Below, one piece after another: positions 40,558-49,827 of a stretch of 63,429 nucleotides of DNA (position 1 is the first letter of the stretch; each line of letters opens with the position of its first letter). The position numbers were made by a program, and so were the translations under genes. Below the pieces are notes generated by a model. That model made no database searches and had not been told where the DNA came from. It saw nothing but the letters and a program-made list of their open reading frames with translations. Location: NCBI RefSeq assembly GCF_963548695.1, contig NZ_CAUUWA010000005.1, forward strand, positions 1 to 63,429. The letters are read 5' to 3'. This DNA is from an uncultured Fretibacterium sp. (lineage in GTDB: Bacteria > Synergistota > Synergistia > Synergistales > Aminobacteriaceae).

Positions 40558-41538
40558 ATGGAACCCTTTACGCTGACCCCCGCCTGCAAGGATTACCTCT
40601 GGGGTGGGAGGCGTCTGAAGGAAGATTGGGGAATGAGGACCGACCTCGAAACGGTCGCGGAGAGCTGGGAGCTGTCCGCCCACCCCGCCGGGGACGGCAT
40701 CGTCGCGGACGGCCCCTGGGCGGGACGCCCGTTCTCGGAGGCCGTTCGGGCACACCCGGAGATCGTCTCCCGCCGCCACGGGCCGGACGATCCCTTTCCC
40801 CTGCTGGTGAAGCTCATCGACGCCCGGCTCCCCCTCTCCGTCCAGGTCCACCCGGACGACGCCTACGCCGCCCGCGTCGAGCACGGCCCGGGCAAGACGG
40901 AGATGTGGCTCGTCCTGGACCACGAGCCCGGTGCGTTCCTCTACCTGGGGTTCGAGCGGGAGCTCACAATGGAGGAGCTGGAGCGCCGCATCGGGGACGG
41001 AAGCCTGACCGACGTGCTTCACAGGGTGGAGGTGCGAAAGGGAGACCGTTTTTTCATCCCCGCGGGCACGATCCACGCCATCGGGGGCGGCATCCTGATC
41101 GCCGAGGTGCAGCAGAGCTCCGACCTCACCTACCGCGTCTTCGACTACGGTCGGACGGGGCCGGACGGGAGATCCCGCCCGCTTCACGTGGCCAAGGCGC
41201 TCGACGTCATGCGCCCGGGCCCGGCCGGCCTCGCCGTCCCGGGTGCGTCCTCCGCGCGTCCCGTTCCGGGCGGCACGTTGGAGCGTCTGGCCGATTGCCC
41301 CTGTTTTCGGGCGGAGGTCCTGAACCTGTCCGGACGCTGGGAACGTGCTGCGGACGGGGACACGTTTCACTCCCTGCTCTGCCTGGACGGGACGGCTGCA
41401 CTCCGTGCCGGCTCCACCGTACTGAGCGCCCGGAAGGGCGCCAGCCTCTTCGTCCCGGCCGACGCGGGGCCCTTTGCCCTGGAGGGCTCGGCCCGGTTCC
41501 TGATCACGTCGCTGGGAGGCCGGGAAAAAGAGGGATAG
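40558..41538 (+). CDS. manA: Mannose-6-phosphate isomerase, class I
   Basis: 326-aa zinc-dependent isomerase interconverting mannose-6-phosphate and fructose-6-phosphate. It has the metal motif SVQVHPDD (Gln96, His98), KTEMWLVLD (Glu115) and the GTIHAIGGGILIAEVQQSSD segment with the last metal His, then the short type C-terminus of bacterial ManA. AAAAGGAGG lies seven bases before the ATG; an upstream in-frame start adds 23 residues without a site. It stands alone and convergent with gntR. Confidence 0.93.
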   Translation: MEPFTLTPACKDYLWGGRRLKEDWGMRTDLETVAESWELSAHPAGDGIVADGPWAGRPFSEAVRAHPEIVSRRHGPDDPFPLLVKLIDARLPLSVQVHPDDAYAARVEHGPGKTEMWLVLDHEPGAFLYLGFERELTMEELERRIGDGSLTDVLHRVEVRKGDRFFIPAGTIHAIGGGILIAEVQQSSDLTYRVFDYGRTGPDGRSRPLHVAKALDVMRPGPAGLAVPGASSARPVPGGTLERLADCPCFRAEVLNLSGRWERAADGDTFHSLLCLDGTAALRAGSTVLSARKGASLFVPADAGPFALEGSARFLITSLGGREKEG

Positions 41539-41540
41539 AA

Positions 41541-41566
41541 AAAGCGGGACCATCAGGCCCCGCTTT
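41541..41566. terminator. Bidirectional hairpin between manA and gntR
   Basis: AAAGCGGG (41541-41548) pairs with CCCGCTTT (41559-41566). A-runs on the left and T-runs on the right suit termination of both convergent genes. It overlaps the last codons of the gntR gene. Confidence 0.6.
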
Positions 41567-42239
41567 CGGTATTCGAGAGGTAATAGGTGCGGCTGTGCAT
41601 GTAACTTTGCACACTGAGGTTCCGCAGGGCATCCAGCTTTCCATCCCTGAGGTTTTCCACGATCCGACGATGATACTCCGACAGGCTGTCCAGGTTCTCC
41701 TGCCTCACATGGCGCAGCTGAATCTGATAGAGCCGGGAATAAGTCCTGCGGAGCAGTTCAATCGTCCAGTTCAGCCCGGAGAGCTTGTGGATGTAGAAAT
41801 GGAAATCGCAGTCCAGGTCGAAAAACTTGAGCTGGGCCCTTTCCCGGTCCTCCTCGACGATAGCCGCGACGCTCTTGAAACGTTCGATGGTCTCCATGAG
41901 CCAACGATAGTGCTCGTCCTTCAGGAGATCGTATTTGACGATATGCTCGTAAATCAGCATTTCCAGGGAGAGGCGCACATCGTAGATCTCCGCGACATCC
42001 TGATCGCTGTAGCCGAGGACGACGGCTCCCTTTCGGGGAATGGCCTTGACAAGCCCGTGCGCCTCAAGTTCCTTGATGGCCTCACGAACCGGGGAACGGC
42101 TGATGTTGAGTTTTTCGGCCAGCTCGACCTCACGGATGAAGGAGCCGGGAGGATATTCCTTCCCCAGCAGAAGCTGTTTTCTGAGAAAGTCCCAAACTTC
42201 GTCCGCAATCGAGTGCGGCGCCACGAAATCCGTTGCCAC
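41553..42239 (-). CDS. GntR-family (FCD subfamily) regulator of the second TRAP operon
   Basis: 228-aa regulator. The N-terminal winged helix (GSFIREVELAEKLNISRSPV, REAIKELEAHGLV) is followed by an FCD ligand domain (DLDCDFHFYIHKLSG with a metal-type His). It follows the large TRAP permease gene by 144 bp on the same strand, at the end of the CoA-transferase/lyase/TRAP cluster, and probably controls it. Not a close copy of the gntR at 14662. Confidence 0.92.
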   Translation of the reverse strand: MATDFVAPHSIADEVWDFLRKQLLLGKEYPPGSFIREVELAEKLNISRSPVREAIKELEAHGLVKAIPRKGAVVLGYSDQDVAEIYDVRLSLEMLIYEHIVKYDLLKDEHYRWLMETIERFKSVAAIVEEDRERAQLKFFDLDCDFHFYIHKLSGLNWTIELLRRTYSRLYQIQLRHVRQENLDSLSEYHRRIVENLRDGKLDALRNLSVQSYMHSRTYYLSNTESGA

Positions 42240-42383
42240 AGTATCTCCTGCCTATCCTGTCCCTGAAAACGCGTCCGCCGGAAAGCTCCGTCACGCCCCC
42301 ATCCGGATAAGATTCTATCACAGCCAGATTTCAAAAAGGCAGGGGGTCCTTCTCCAGTAAATGAAATGAGCCGAAGCCAGGCG

Positions 42384-43664
42384 CTACTTCATCACGGAGG
42401 GGAGCCACAGGCTTATCCGCGGGAACATGATGGTAGCGACCAGGAACAAAATCATGATGACGATAAAAGGAAACACTCCCCGGATGACGTCCTTCATCTT
42501 AACATCATTACGAATGCCGCAGATCACATAGAGGTTCATCCCGACGGGGGGCGTAACCAGGGCCATCGTCATGTTCACCGTCAGGATCACGCCGTACCAG
42601 ATGGTATCGATCCCCAGAGCATGCAGGATGGGCGTCACCAAAGGCATGGTCAGCAGCACGATGGAGACCGTCTCCAGCATGGCGCCCAACACCAGCATCA
42701 GGAGGTTCATGACGATGATGAACGTCAATGCGGACATCTTGTTTTCCACGACGATCTCCGTAAGGGCCTGGGGGATTTGCAGCAGAGCCATGACCCTGCC
42801 GAACAGCAGCGCCCCGGCGATGATGATCGCGATCATGCACGAGGTGGGAACGGACTTCAGACAGATTCCCGGGATGTCCCGCACCTTGATGGTTCGGTAG
42901 ACAACGACGGTCACGAACAGGCTGTAGACCAGTCCGACCGCCGCCGCCTCGGTCGGGGTGAACGCGCCGGAGTAGATTCCGCCGATGATGATGAAGGGCA
43001 ACAGGATTCCCCAGATGTTCTTGGCCGTGATGGAAAGCCTCTCGCTCCAGGTGGTTTTGGGCATCGGGGTAAAACCGCCCCGCTTGCTCTTCATGACCGC
43101 ATACAGGATGAAGAGCCCCGCCAGGATGAGGCCGGGGACAACGCCCGCGATGAACAGCCTGCCGACGGAGTCCTCCGTCACCGTTCCGTAGATGATCATC
43201 GGAATGCTGGGAGGGATCAGAATCCCCAGCGTCCCGCCCGCGGCCAGCAGGCCCAGGGTGAAGGATTTGTCGTAGCCGCGCTCGATCATCGCAGGATAGG
43301 CGACCATCCCGATGGTCGCTGCCGTTGCGGCGCCCGACCCCGTGATGGCGGCGAAGAACGCACAGGCGAGAATCGTCCCAATGGCCAGCCCTCCGGGGAG
43401 ATGGCGCACCCAGGAGTTCATGACCTCGAACAGGTCGTCCCCAACACGTCCGTCCAGCAGGATCTGACTCATGAGGACGAATATTGGGATGGAAAGCGTC
43501 GTGAAGCTGTCCAGGGAGGAGAACATCGTCGCCCCAACGACCTTGAGGGGAAGCCCGAACAGGAAGATCAGGGCGACGGAGGTGGCCCCCAGGGAGAAGG
43601 CCACGGGCAGTCCCATGCAAAGGATCAGCATCAGGAGAAGAATGACCAGCAAAAATTCGGACAT
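42384..43664 (-). CDS. TRAP transporter large permease (DctM type), second system
   Basis: 426-aa polytopic membrane subunit with the family blocks LGATSVALIFLFGLPL, ITGSGAATAATIGMVAYPAM and AFTPTEAAAVGLVYSLF. The ATG immediately follows the small-permease stop with no gap, giving translational coupling. It resembles but is clearly different from the DctM at 25420. Confidence 0.94.
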   Translation of the reverse strand: MSEFLLVILLLMLILCMGLPVAFSLGATSVALIFLFGLPLKVVGATMFSSLDSFTTLSIPIFVLMSQILLDGRVGDDLFEVMNSWVRHLPGGLAIGTILACAFFAAITGSGAATAATIGMVAYPAMIERGYDKSFTLGLLAAGGTLGILIPPSIPMIIYGTVTEDSVGRLFIAGVVPGLILAGLFILYAVMKSKRGGFTPMPKTTWSERLSITAKNIWGILLPFIIIGGIYSGAFTPTEAAAVGLVYSLFVTVVVYRTIKVRDIPGICLKSVPTSCMIAIIIAGALLFGRVMALLQIPQALTEIVVENKMSALTFIIVMNLLMLVLGAMLETVSIVLLTMPLVTPILHALGIDTIWYGVILTVNMTMALVTPPVGMNLYVICGIRNDVKMKDVIRGVFPFIVIMILFLVATIMFPRISLWLPSVMK

Positions 43665-44186
43665 CTACGCCGCTCCTCCTTCCGTTTCGGCGGAAGCCCC
43701 GTTCAGGGCTTCGAACCGATCGACGGCTATCAGCAGAAATTGGAGGGTCAGGAGCAGGAAGCCCAGGAAGAGAGGCAGCTGCACCAACCACATCGGAACC
43801 CGCAGGATGGTCGCACTGAGCTTGTTGTACCGAATGCTGCCCCCAATCATCAGATAGGCCTGATGGGTCACGATGGCACAGAAGACCATCCCTACAAGGC
43901 TGGTGACGATATCCAAAAGGTTCTGCACCCTTGGGGAAAGCCGGTCGAAGATCAGATCGATCCGCACGTGTTTGCCCAGCATCAGCGTGTAGGATGCCCC
44001 GGCCAGCATCGACCACATGAACAGATAGATGGAGACCTCCTGGACCCAGATCGTGGGGGAACCGAAGCAATAGCGGGCGATGACCTCATAGAATAGCATG
44101 AGGCTCATCGCGAGGATGCCCAGGCCACTGAGATAGCCCAGGAAAAGGTTTCCCGATTTGACGAAAGAACGTATCCTGCCCATCAT
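43665..44186 (-). CDS. TRAP transporter small permease (DctQ type), second system
   Basis: 173-aa four-helix membrane subunit with ILAMSLMLFYEVIARYCFG and the WVQEVSIYLFMW segment, typical of DctQ. It precedes and abuts the large permease gene, and the binding protein gene lies 81 bp upstream. Confidence 0.93.
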   Translation of the reverse strand: MMGRIRSFVKSGNLFLGYLSGLGILAMSLMLFYEVIARYCFGSPTIWVQEVSIYLFMWSMLAGASYTLMLGKHVRIDLIFDRLSPRVQNLLDIVTSLVGMVFCAIVTHQAYLMIGGSIRYNKLSATILRVPMWLVQLPLFLGFLLLTLQFLLIAVDRFEALNGASAETEGGAA

Positions 44187-44267
44187 GGACCAATTCCTCC
44201 TATCGGCAAAGAAGAAGATTGGGGGCGTCCCATGAGATCCCGGACGCCCCTGATGGAACGAACGGGG

Positions 44268-45275
44268 TTATCGGAAGAGCCTGTCGCCAAGAGCGATCAA
44301 TTGTCCGCCGATCTCGCCGGCGTGCTTCACGAATTGTTCCTTGACGGACTGCGTGGCCTTTACGAACTCGGCCCGCTCCTCGGGCGTAAGGACGACGACC
44401 TCGAGCCCGGCGTCCCGGACTGTCTTCTCGGCCTCGGCCTCGGAGTCCACGATCGCCCCACGGATCCACGCCTCCGCGTCCTTTCCTGCCCTAAGGATGA
44501 CCTCCTGGCTCTCGGCGTCGAGCCCCGTCCACCAATCAAGGTTCGACTGAACGCTGAACTCCGCCGTCGAATAGTTGGCGATCGTCAGGTACTTCTGGAC
44601 CTCGTACACCTTGCGGGAGACGCCTGCCGGCATGCCCGTCGTCGCACCGTCCACGGTTCCGCGCTGAAGCGCCATGTACATCTCGGAGGAGCTCATCAGG
44701 GTGGGGGCTGCGCCCAGGGCCTTGAGCGTTTCGGAGTCGCCCGCGCTGTAGGAGCGCATCTTCAATCCGGCAAAGTCCGCGGGCGTCCGCAGAGGACGTT
44801 TGCTGTTCCACATCTGGATGAAGCCGTAATCGACCCAGAAGAGGTTCTTGACCCCGAACTTCACGAACTCCTTGTCCAGGATCTCGCCTGCCCCCTCGTC
44901 GAGGAACTTCTTGGGGGAATCCAGTCCCACGAAGAGAAACGGGACGTCGAACACGTCCGCCGCCGGGATCATGCCGCCCCACTTGTTGGTGGCGACGAGC
45001 CCGATGTCCACAAGCCCATCCTGAAGGGCCTCGACGATCTCCGTGTCCTTGAAGAGCTGGGCGGAGTCGAAAATTCGGATCGTTATCCTGCCCTGCGAAT
45101 ACTCCTTCACCTTATCGGCGAATATCGCCAGCCCCTTGGAAATATGGTGCGAAGGGGGGAACTGATTGGAGAGCTTGTACTCCGCGGCCATTGCCGCCAC
45201 AGCGGGAAGCATCGCCACAAAAATCAATACCACAAAAAGCAATGCCGCAAAAAATTTTCGTTTCCGGCAACTCAT
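44268..45275 (-). CDS. TRAP transporter solute-binding protein (DctP family), second system
   Basis: 335-aa exported binding protein. Signal sequence KRKFFAALLFVVLIFVAMLP, then AVAAMAAEYKL; Arg-containing ligand motif LKMRSYSAGDSETLKALGA; and ALQRGTVDGATTG. The Arg indicates an organic acid. The start at 45275 has a GGAG about nine bases upstream; in-frame ATGs six bases earlier are possible. The enzymes encoded upstream suggest a branched hydroxy-dicarboxylic or similar acid. Confidence 0.92.
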   Translation of the reverse strand: MSCRKRKFFAALLFVVLIFVAMLPAVAAMAAEYKLSNQFPPSHHISKGLAIFADKVKEYSQGRITIRIFDSAQLFKDTEIVEALQDGLVDIGLVATNKWGGMIPAADVFDVPFLFVGLDSPKKFLDEGAGEILDKEFVKFGVKNLFWVDYGFIQMWNSKRPLRTPADFAGLKMRSYSAGDSETLKALGAAPTLMSSSEMYMALQRGTVDGATTGMPAGVSRKVYEVQKYLTIANYSTAEFSVQSNLDWWTGLDAESQEVILRAGKDAEAWIRGAIVDSEAEAEKTVRDAGLEVVVLTPEERAEFVKATQSVKEQFVKHAGEIGGQLIALGDRLFR

Positions 45276-45342
45276 CGTCATCATCTCCACTTTGTGATTT
45301 AGCCTCGCCCAGGCGAGGCAGGAACCTCGTTCCAACCCCAAT

Positions 45343-46269
45343 TCAGCAGCAGGGTTCTACAGGCTGACCGAAGCGGCTCTTGACCAGGTGCCCCAGGGTT
45401 CCGAGCCCATAGTCCCGCATCCGCCGAGCGACCTTCACAAGAGCCAGGGGATCCAGCCCCGTCTCGATCCCCAGCCCGTTCAGGTAGAAGACCAGGTCCT
45501 CGGTCGCCGCGTTGCCCGCCGCGCCGGGCGCGTAGGGACAGCCGCCCAGCCCCCCGGCTGCAGAATCGAAGCGGTCGACTCCCCGAACGAGGGCCTCGCG
45601 AACGTTCAAAAGGGCCATTCCGAACGTGTTGTGGATGTGCAGGAATACGGGGATGCCATCCAGAGCCGGGGACACTACATCCAGGGTCTCGGCGAAATCC
45701 CTGGGATGGCAGGTGCCGATGGTCTCGGCCAGACAGATGCTGCGTGCGCCCTTCTCACGAACGACGCCGATCAGCTCGGATACCCTCCTAGGGTCGGTGC
45801 GTCCCTCGAACGGACACATGAAGGACGTGGCAATGGAGACGGACAGTTCCGCCCTTCCCTCGATCAAACGAGCGATATCGTCCAGTCCCGACAGGGACTC
45901 CGCCACGCTGCGGTTCAGGTTGGCCTTGTTGTGGCTCTCGCTGGCGGAGAATACGACGTTCAGGACGTCGGCCCCGCAGGCCAGCGCGCGCTCCGCCCCC
46001 TTGGCGTTGGGAACCAAGGCCGTCAGGCGCGCTGTCGGGTGGCGGCGTTTCGTCTCCTCGAGCACATCCGCGGCGTCCGCCAGCTGAGGGATGGCCTTGG
46101 GACTGACGAACGAGGTGACCTCCATCTCCGCGACCCCAGCCTCAAACAGGGCGTCGATCCACTCGAGCTTCCGCTCCGTGGGGATGAACTCCTTCACGTT
46201 CTGAAAACCATCGCGGGGACAGACCTCCCGGACCACGACGGAGTCGGGTAACGCCGCGTCCTTCCTCAA
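45343..46269 (-). CDS. Hydroxymethylglutaryl-CoA lyase-like enzyme
   Basis: 308-aa DRE-TIM lyase. It has VVVREVCPRDGFQN (Arg14, Asp20), FLHIHNTFGMAL (metal HxH) and GGLGGCPYAPGAAGN with the catalytic Cys, all of which match HMG-CoA lyase. The reaction is cleavage of a 3-hydroxy-3-methyl acyl-CoA to acetyl-CoA plus a keto acid. The TTG start follows GGGAGG by seven bases and overlaps the upstream CoA-transferase stop as TTGA. The coupled CoA-transferase probably makes its CoA ester. Citramalyl-CoA or another relative is possible as substrate. Confidence 0.9.
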   Translation of the reverse strand: MRKDAALPDSVVVREVCPRDGFQNVKEFIPTERKLEWIDALFEAGVAEMEVTSFVSPKAIPQLADAADVLEETKRRHPTARLTALVPNAKGAERALACGADVLNVVFSASESHNKANLNRSVAESLSGLDDIARLIEGRAELSVSIATSFMCPFEGRTDPRRVSELIGVVREKGARSICLAETIGTCHPRDFAETLDVVSPALDGIPVFLHIHNTFGMALLNVREALVRGVDRFDSAAGGLGGCPYAPGAAGNAATEDLVFYLNGLGIETGLDPLALVKVARRMRDYGLGTLGHLVKSRFGQPVEPCC

Positions 46270-47456
46270 AGCACTCCCTCCCGTTCGAGTTCGGCGACCT
46301 GCTCGGCCGTATAACCCAGCATCGAGCCGTAGACCTCGTTATTATGTTGCCCCAGCTCGGGTGCCGGCGTCCGTATCGAGGCCGGGGTACCGCTGAGCTT
46401 CAGGTGCGAGCCCGTCAGCTTCAGCCTTCCCGCGACGGGGTGCTCGCACTCCACAAACATCTCCCGATCCCCGGCGATATGCGGGTCGGCGGCCACCTGG
46501 TCGATGGAATAGATCGGCGCGCAGGGAACGCCCGCCCGCTCCAGCTTCCCATAGATTTCCGCCACGGTTTGCCGCGACGTCCAATCCTCGACGATCCCCC
46601 GCAGCACCTCGTGATGGGCAACCCGATCCTTGGATTCACTGAAGCGCGGGTCCTGAAGAAGGTCCTCCCGCCCCATCGTCCTCGCCAGGTCCTGCCACAG
46701 CTTGTTGTTCCCGGCCCCGATGACCAGAGAGCCGTCCGACGCCCGGAAGGAATCGTAGGGATAGGTGGACTCGTACCGATTGCCGATACGCTCCGGAACG
46801 CGTCCCTCAACGAAATAAATCATGTTGATGATCTCCAGGCTCGCGACCACGGAGTCGACGAGGGCAATATCCACTTTTTGCCCCTGTCCGGTCCGGGCAC
46901 GGGAGTTGAGCGCAGCCAGAACTCCTATGGCGCAGGACAACCCTCCCAGAACATCGCCCATGGCGGTTCCCGTCCGGGTGGCCTCGCCTCCGGGCCAGCC
47001 GGTTGTGCTCATCAGACCGCCCATCGCCTGAGCGATGATGTCGTACCCCGGGCGCTTGCTGTAGCGTCCCGTGTGCCCGAATCCCGATATGGCGCCGTAG
47101 ACAATACCCGGGTTGACTTTTTTCAGGTCCTCGTAGCCCAAGCCCAGTTTTTCCATCGTCCCGGGACGGAAGTTCTCGAGCACCACATCGGCCTTCTCCG
47201 ACATCTCCAGAAAGATGCCCTTGCCCTTTGGGTCCTTCAAGTTCAAGGTAACCGCCTTCTTGTTGCGGTTCAGGTTCATCGAATAAGCGCTCACCCCCTC
47301 TTTGAAGGGCCCCATGCTCCGCTCGTCGGCGCCTCCCTTCGGGTTCTCGATCTTGATGACGACAGCTCCCATGTCGGCCATCATCATGGAGCAAAACGGC
47401 CCGGCCAGGACCCTAGTCAAGTCCAACACCACGACATTCGACAACGCGCCTTCCAA
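46266..47456 (-). CDS. CaiB/BaiF family CoA-transferase
   Basis: About 396-aa class III CoA-transferase. It has the start ALSNVVVLDLTRVLAGPFCS, IKIENPKGGADE, NRNKKAVTLNLKDPKGKG, VLENFRPGTMEKLGL and YGAISGFGHTGRYSKRPGYD, with the family Asp at the end of the GYD region. The enzyme moves CoA between organic acids. A TTG at 47456 with AGGGGG about eight bases upstream is preferred over a TTG at 47519 that lacks a proper site. First gene of the operon with the lyase, TRAP transporter and GntR. Confidence 0.9.
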   Translation of the reverse strand: MEGALSNVVVLDLTRVLAGPFCSMMMADMGAVVIKIENPKGGADERSMGPFKEGVSAYSMNLNRNKKAVTLNLKDPKGKGIFLEMSEKADVVLENFRPGTMEKLGLGYEDLKKVNPGIVYGAISGFGHTGRYSKRPGYDIIAQAMGGLMSTTGWPGGEATRTGTAMGDVLGGLSCAIGVLAALNSRARTGQGQKVDIALVDSVVASLEIINMIYFVEGRVPERIGNRYESTYPYDSFRASDGSLVIGAGNNKLWQDLARTMGREDLLQDPRFSESKDRVAHHEVLRGIVEDWTSRQTVAEIYGKLERAGVPCAPIYSIDQVAADPHIAGDREMFVECEHPVAGRLKLTGSHLKLSGTPASIRTPAPELGQHNNEVYGSMLGYTAEQVAELEREGVL

Positions 47457-48084
47457 AATGACCGCCCCCTCTTCAACCTTCAACGCCGGAACAACACCGG
47501 ACACCTCGACCCAATCCAATCCTCAATTTGAACTACAGGATGAAACTTATAGACGACTGAACTCTGTCGACAATATTTCTTAAGAACAAGATTAACGGAA
47601 ATAAAGGCGAAAGTCAAGTGAAAATTTTTACTTTATATCCCTGATCTGCGATCTGCAAGCTCTATTCATGAACGAAACAAGTATGGTTCAAGCTCCAAAG
47701 GGTCTCACATTCGCCCCTTATAGGTGGAGAACGAAATACAAAGCGTGTTCTCTTTGTGAATCGGTTTTACATCTCGCTGAAAAACACATGAGAGGCGCAC
47801 AGAAAGCCGGGATTATCCTCTCCGGCGGGGCTGCCCTGCAATTTTTCATTTCGCAGGTCTTTTCCGCAAACTTTCACGAATTTCCCCTACCCTCTCGCCA
47901 TTTCCCGCCGGCTAATGGTAAAATAACGGTAGGCTTCCAGAACTTCATTTCATTTTTACTTCCTACCCCTCCGGGGGTCTTGTTGAGGTCCTCGGGCGGG
48001 CAGGGCGCAATCGCTTCAAAGCGGCAAAAAGAGCGGAATTATTGGGAAAGCGAATGTATCCGAACTTATGAGGAGGGATTTTGC
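47457..48084. other. Divergent non-coding region between CoA-transferase and gcvT
   Basis: About 630 bp. It must hold promoters of the TRAP-2 operon (left, minus) and of gcvT (right, plus). A TAAAAT box about 150 bp before gcvT and a short CCCCTCCGGGGG hairpin at about 47967-47980 are seen. I looked for a glycine riboswitch and found no convincing aptamer core. Confidence 0.45.
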
Positions 48085-49296
48085 TTGATCAAGAAGACAC
48101 CTTTGAACGACGTGCACCACAAGCTTGAGGGGCAGCTGACCGATTTCGGCGGCTGGGAGATGCCCCTGTGGTACAAGGCGGGGGCTGTGAAGGAACATCT
48201 TTTTGTCGTTGAAAAGTGTGGCATCTTCGACATTTGCCACATGTGCCTGGTCCGGGTGACGGGCAAGGACGCCTTCGGGCTCCTCCAGCTCTGTCTGACC
48301 CGCAACATCGAAAAGCTGGCCAAGGGGGCCTGCGGCTACACGATGATCCTCGACGAGAAGGCCCATGTTGTGGACGACTGCATCGTCTACAACATGAACG
48401 AGAACCGGGAGGACTACCTGCTGGTCGTCAACTCGAATCGGGCTTCCATTGTGGCCGACCACCTGAAGAAGCACATGGGCTCCTTCAAGGCCGACGTGAA
48501 GAACGAGGACGGCGTGTTCGGCAAGATCGACCTCCAGGGGCCGAAGTCCGCGGAGATCCTGCGCAAGGTCCTGGAGAAGGGCTCCATCGACGGGCTCAAG
48601 TACTTCCACTTCCTGGGCGACTACGACGCCGCGAAGAACAAGGACGTGCGCCTGAAAGGGGATATCCCCGTCCTGCTCTCCCGCACCGGCTACACCGGCG
48701 AGCTCGGTTTCGAGATCCTCTGCCCGATCGGCAAGACCGTCGATGTGTGGAACGCGCTTGTTGCGGCGGGCGGGGACGACATCCTTCCCTGCGGTCTGGC
48801 CTCCCGCGACTCCCTGCGTATGGGCGCGATCCTTCCGCTCTCCCAGCAAGACATCGGCCCGTGGCCCTTCGTCCACACCCCCTGGGACTTCGCCCTGCCC
48901 CGCGACAAGGAGGGCAAGCTGACCAAGTCCTTCCTCGGCTCGACCATCTACGACAATCCCCCCGAGAGCTACACCCTGCCCTACTGCGGCTTCGACCCGC
49001 GCAAGGTGGATGCCCACCACGGCGCCAGGGTGCTGCTTGACGGGAAGGACATCGGGGTCGTCACAACCTGCTGCGTGGAGGTGGCGTGCAGCCGGGTGAA
49101 TGGCAAGATCGTCAGTACCGCAAGCCCCGACAAGCCGGCGGACTTCAAGCCGAAGGGCCTCGTCGCGGGCTACGTCCGGGTGGACCGCAAGCTCGAGCCC
49201 GGTACGAAGATCACCCTGAAGGACGACCGGCGTTCCATCGAGGTGGAGGTCGTCTCCGACATCCGCCCGGGCCGCACGGCCCGCGTCGCCATCTGA
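48085..49296 (+). CDS. gcvT: Aminomethyltransferase (glycine cleavage T-protein)
   Basis: 403-aa enzyme that transfers the methylene group from the H-protein aminomethyl-lipoyl arm to THF, releasing ammonia. GcvT features: GGWEMPLWYKAGAVKEHLFV, VVDDCIVYNM (catalytic Asp97/98), RTGYTGELGFEIL and GLASRDSLRMGAILPL, with a C-terminal barrel. An unusual point is that the usual D-(V/L)-S-H-M motif reads DICHMCLV. The TTG start follows GAGGAGGG at normal spacing; the frame is open 139 codons upstream, but that part is not GcvT-like. First gene of the gcv operon, 105 bp before gcvH. Confidence 0.92.
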   Translation: MIKKTPLNDVHHKLEGQLTDFGGWEMPLWYKAGAVKEHLFVVEKCGIFDICHMCLVRVTGKDAFGLLQLCLTRNIEKLAKGACGYTMILDEKAHVVDDCIVYNMNENREDYLLVVNSNRASIVADHLKKHMGSFKADVKNEDGVFGKIDLQGPKSAEILRKVLEKGSIDGLKYFHFLGDYDAAKNKDVRLKGDIPVLLSRTGYTGELGFEILCPIGKTVDVWNALVAAGGDDILPCGLASRDSLRMGAILPLSQQDIGPWPFVHTPWDFALPRDKEGKLTKSFLGSTIYDNPPESYTLPYCGFDPRKVDAHHGARVLLDGKDIGVVTTCCVEVACSRVNGKIVSTASPDKPADFKPKGLVAGYVRVDRKLEPGTKITLKDDRRSIEVEVVSDIRPGRTARVAI

Positions 49297-49401
49297 TCCC
49301 GAGAGAGGCAAATCCCCGGGCAACATGGCGAAGGGAAAGGCGCATATTCCGGCAACAACAGGCTCTGTTCGTGAATAACATTATTTAAGGAGGAATACCC
49401 T

Positions 49402-49809
49402 GTGAAAGCATTTGACGAGCTGAATTTCAAAGCGGATGTTTCCTACACGAAGACCCATGAGTGGGCGAAAAAGAACGGCAACATCGTTGTCGTGGGCGTG
49501 GATGACTACGCTCAGGGCGCCCTGGGCGACATCGTCTACGTCGAGCTTCCCGACGTGGGCGCGGCAACCAAGGCCGGTGCGGCCTTCGGTTCCCTGGAGT
49601 CCACCAAGGCGGTCAGTGACCTCAACGCTCCCGTCTCGGGCAAGGTTGTCAAGGTCAACGAGGCCCTTGCGGATTCTCCGGACCTGGTGAACACGGACCC
49701 CTACGGGGCGGCTTGGATGGTTGAGATCGAGGTGCCCGACAGCAAGGACTTTGATGCCCTGATGAAGGTCGACGCCTACAAAGATTACGTCAAGACACTC
49801 GATCATTGA
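49402..49809 (+). CDS. gcvH: Glycine cleavage system H protein
   Basis: 135-aa lipoyl carrier of the glycine cleavage system. The lipoylated Lys is Lys69 in SLESTKAVSDLNAPVSG, and the flanking AQGALGDIVYVELP is typical. The ATG follows GGAGG. 18 bp before gcvPA. It depends on lipoate attached by the LplA-like enzyme at 55827 or by another route. Confidence 0.95.
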   Translation: MKAFDELNFKADVSYTKTHEWAKKNGNIVVVGVDDYAQGALGDIVYVELPDVGAATKAGAAFGSLESTKAVSDLNAPVSGKVVKVNEALADSPDLVNTDPYGAAWMVEIEVPDSKDFDALMKVDAYKDYVKTLDH

Positions 49810-49827
49810 CGAAAGGGGGCGTATCCC

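Noticed and set aside
42366..44096. 576-codon plus-strand frame rich in Asp, His, Gln and Arg
   Set aside because: It lies entirely antisense to the TRAP permease genes. The His/Gln/Asp richness is the reverse complement of membrane-helix codons.
47668..48084. Long N-terminal extension of the GcvT frame
   Set aside because: The sequence before the TTG at 48085 has no GcvT similarity, and the strong ribosome-binding site sits directly before that TTG.
47640..48084. Glycine riboswitch upstream of gcvT
   Set aside because: No tandem aptamer core with conserved GGAGAG/AAACTCTCAGGCAAAA-like elements could be found by eye.
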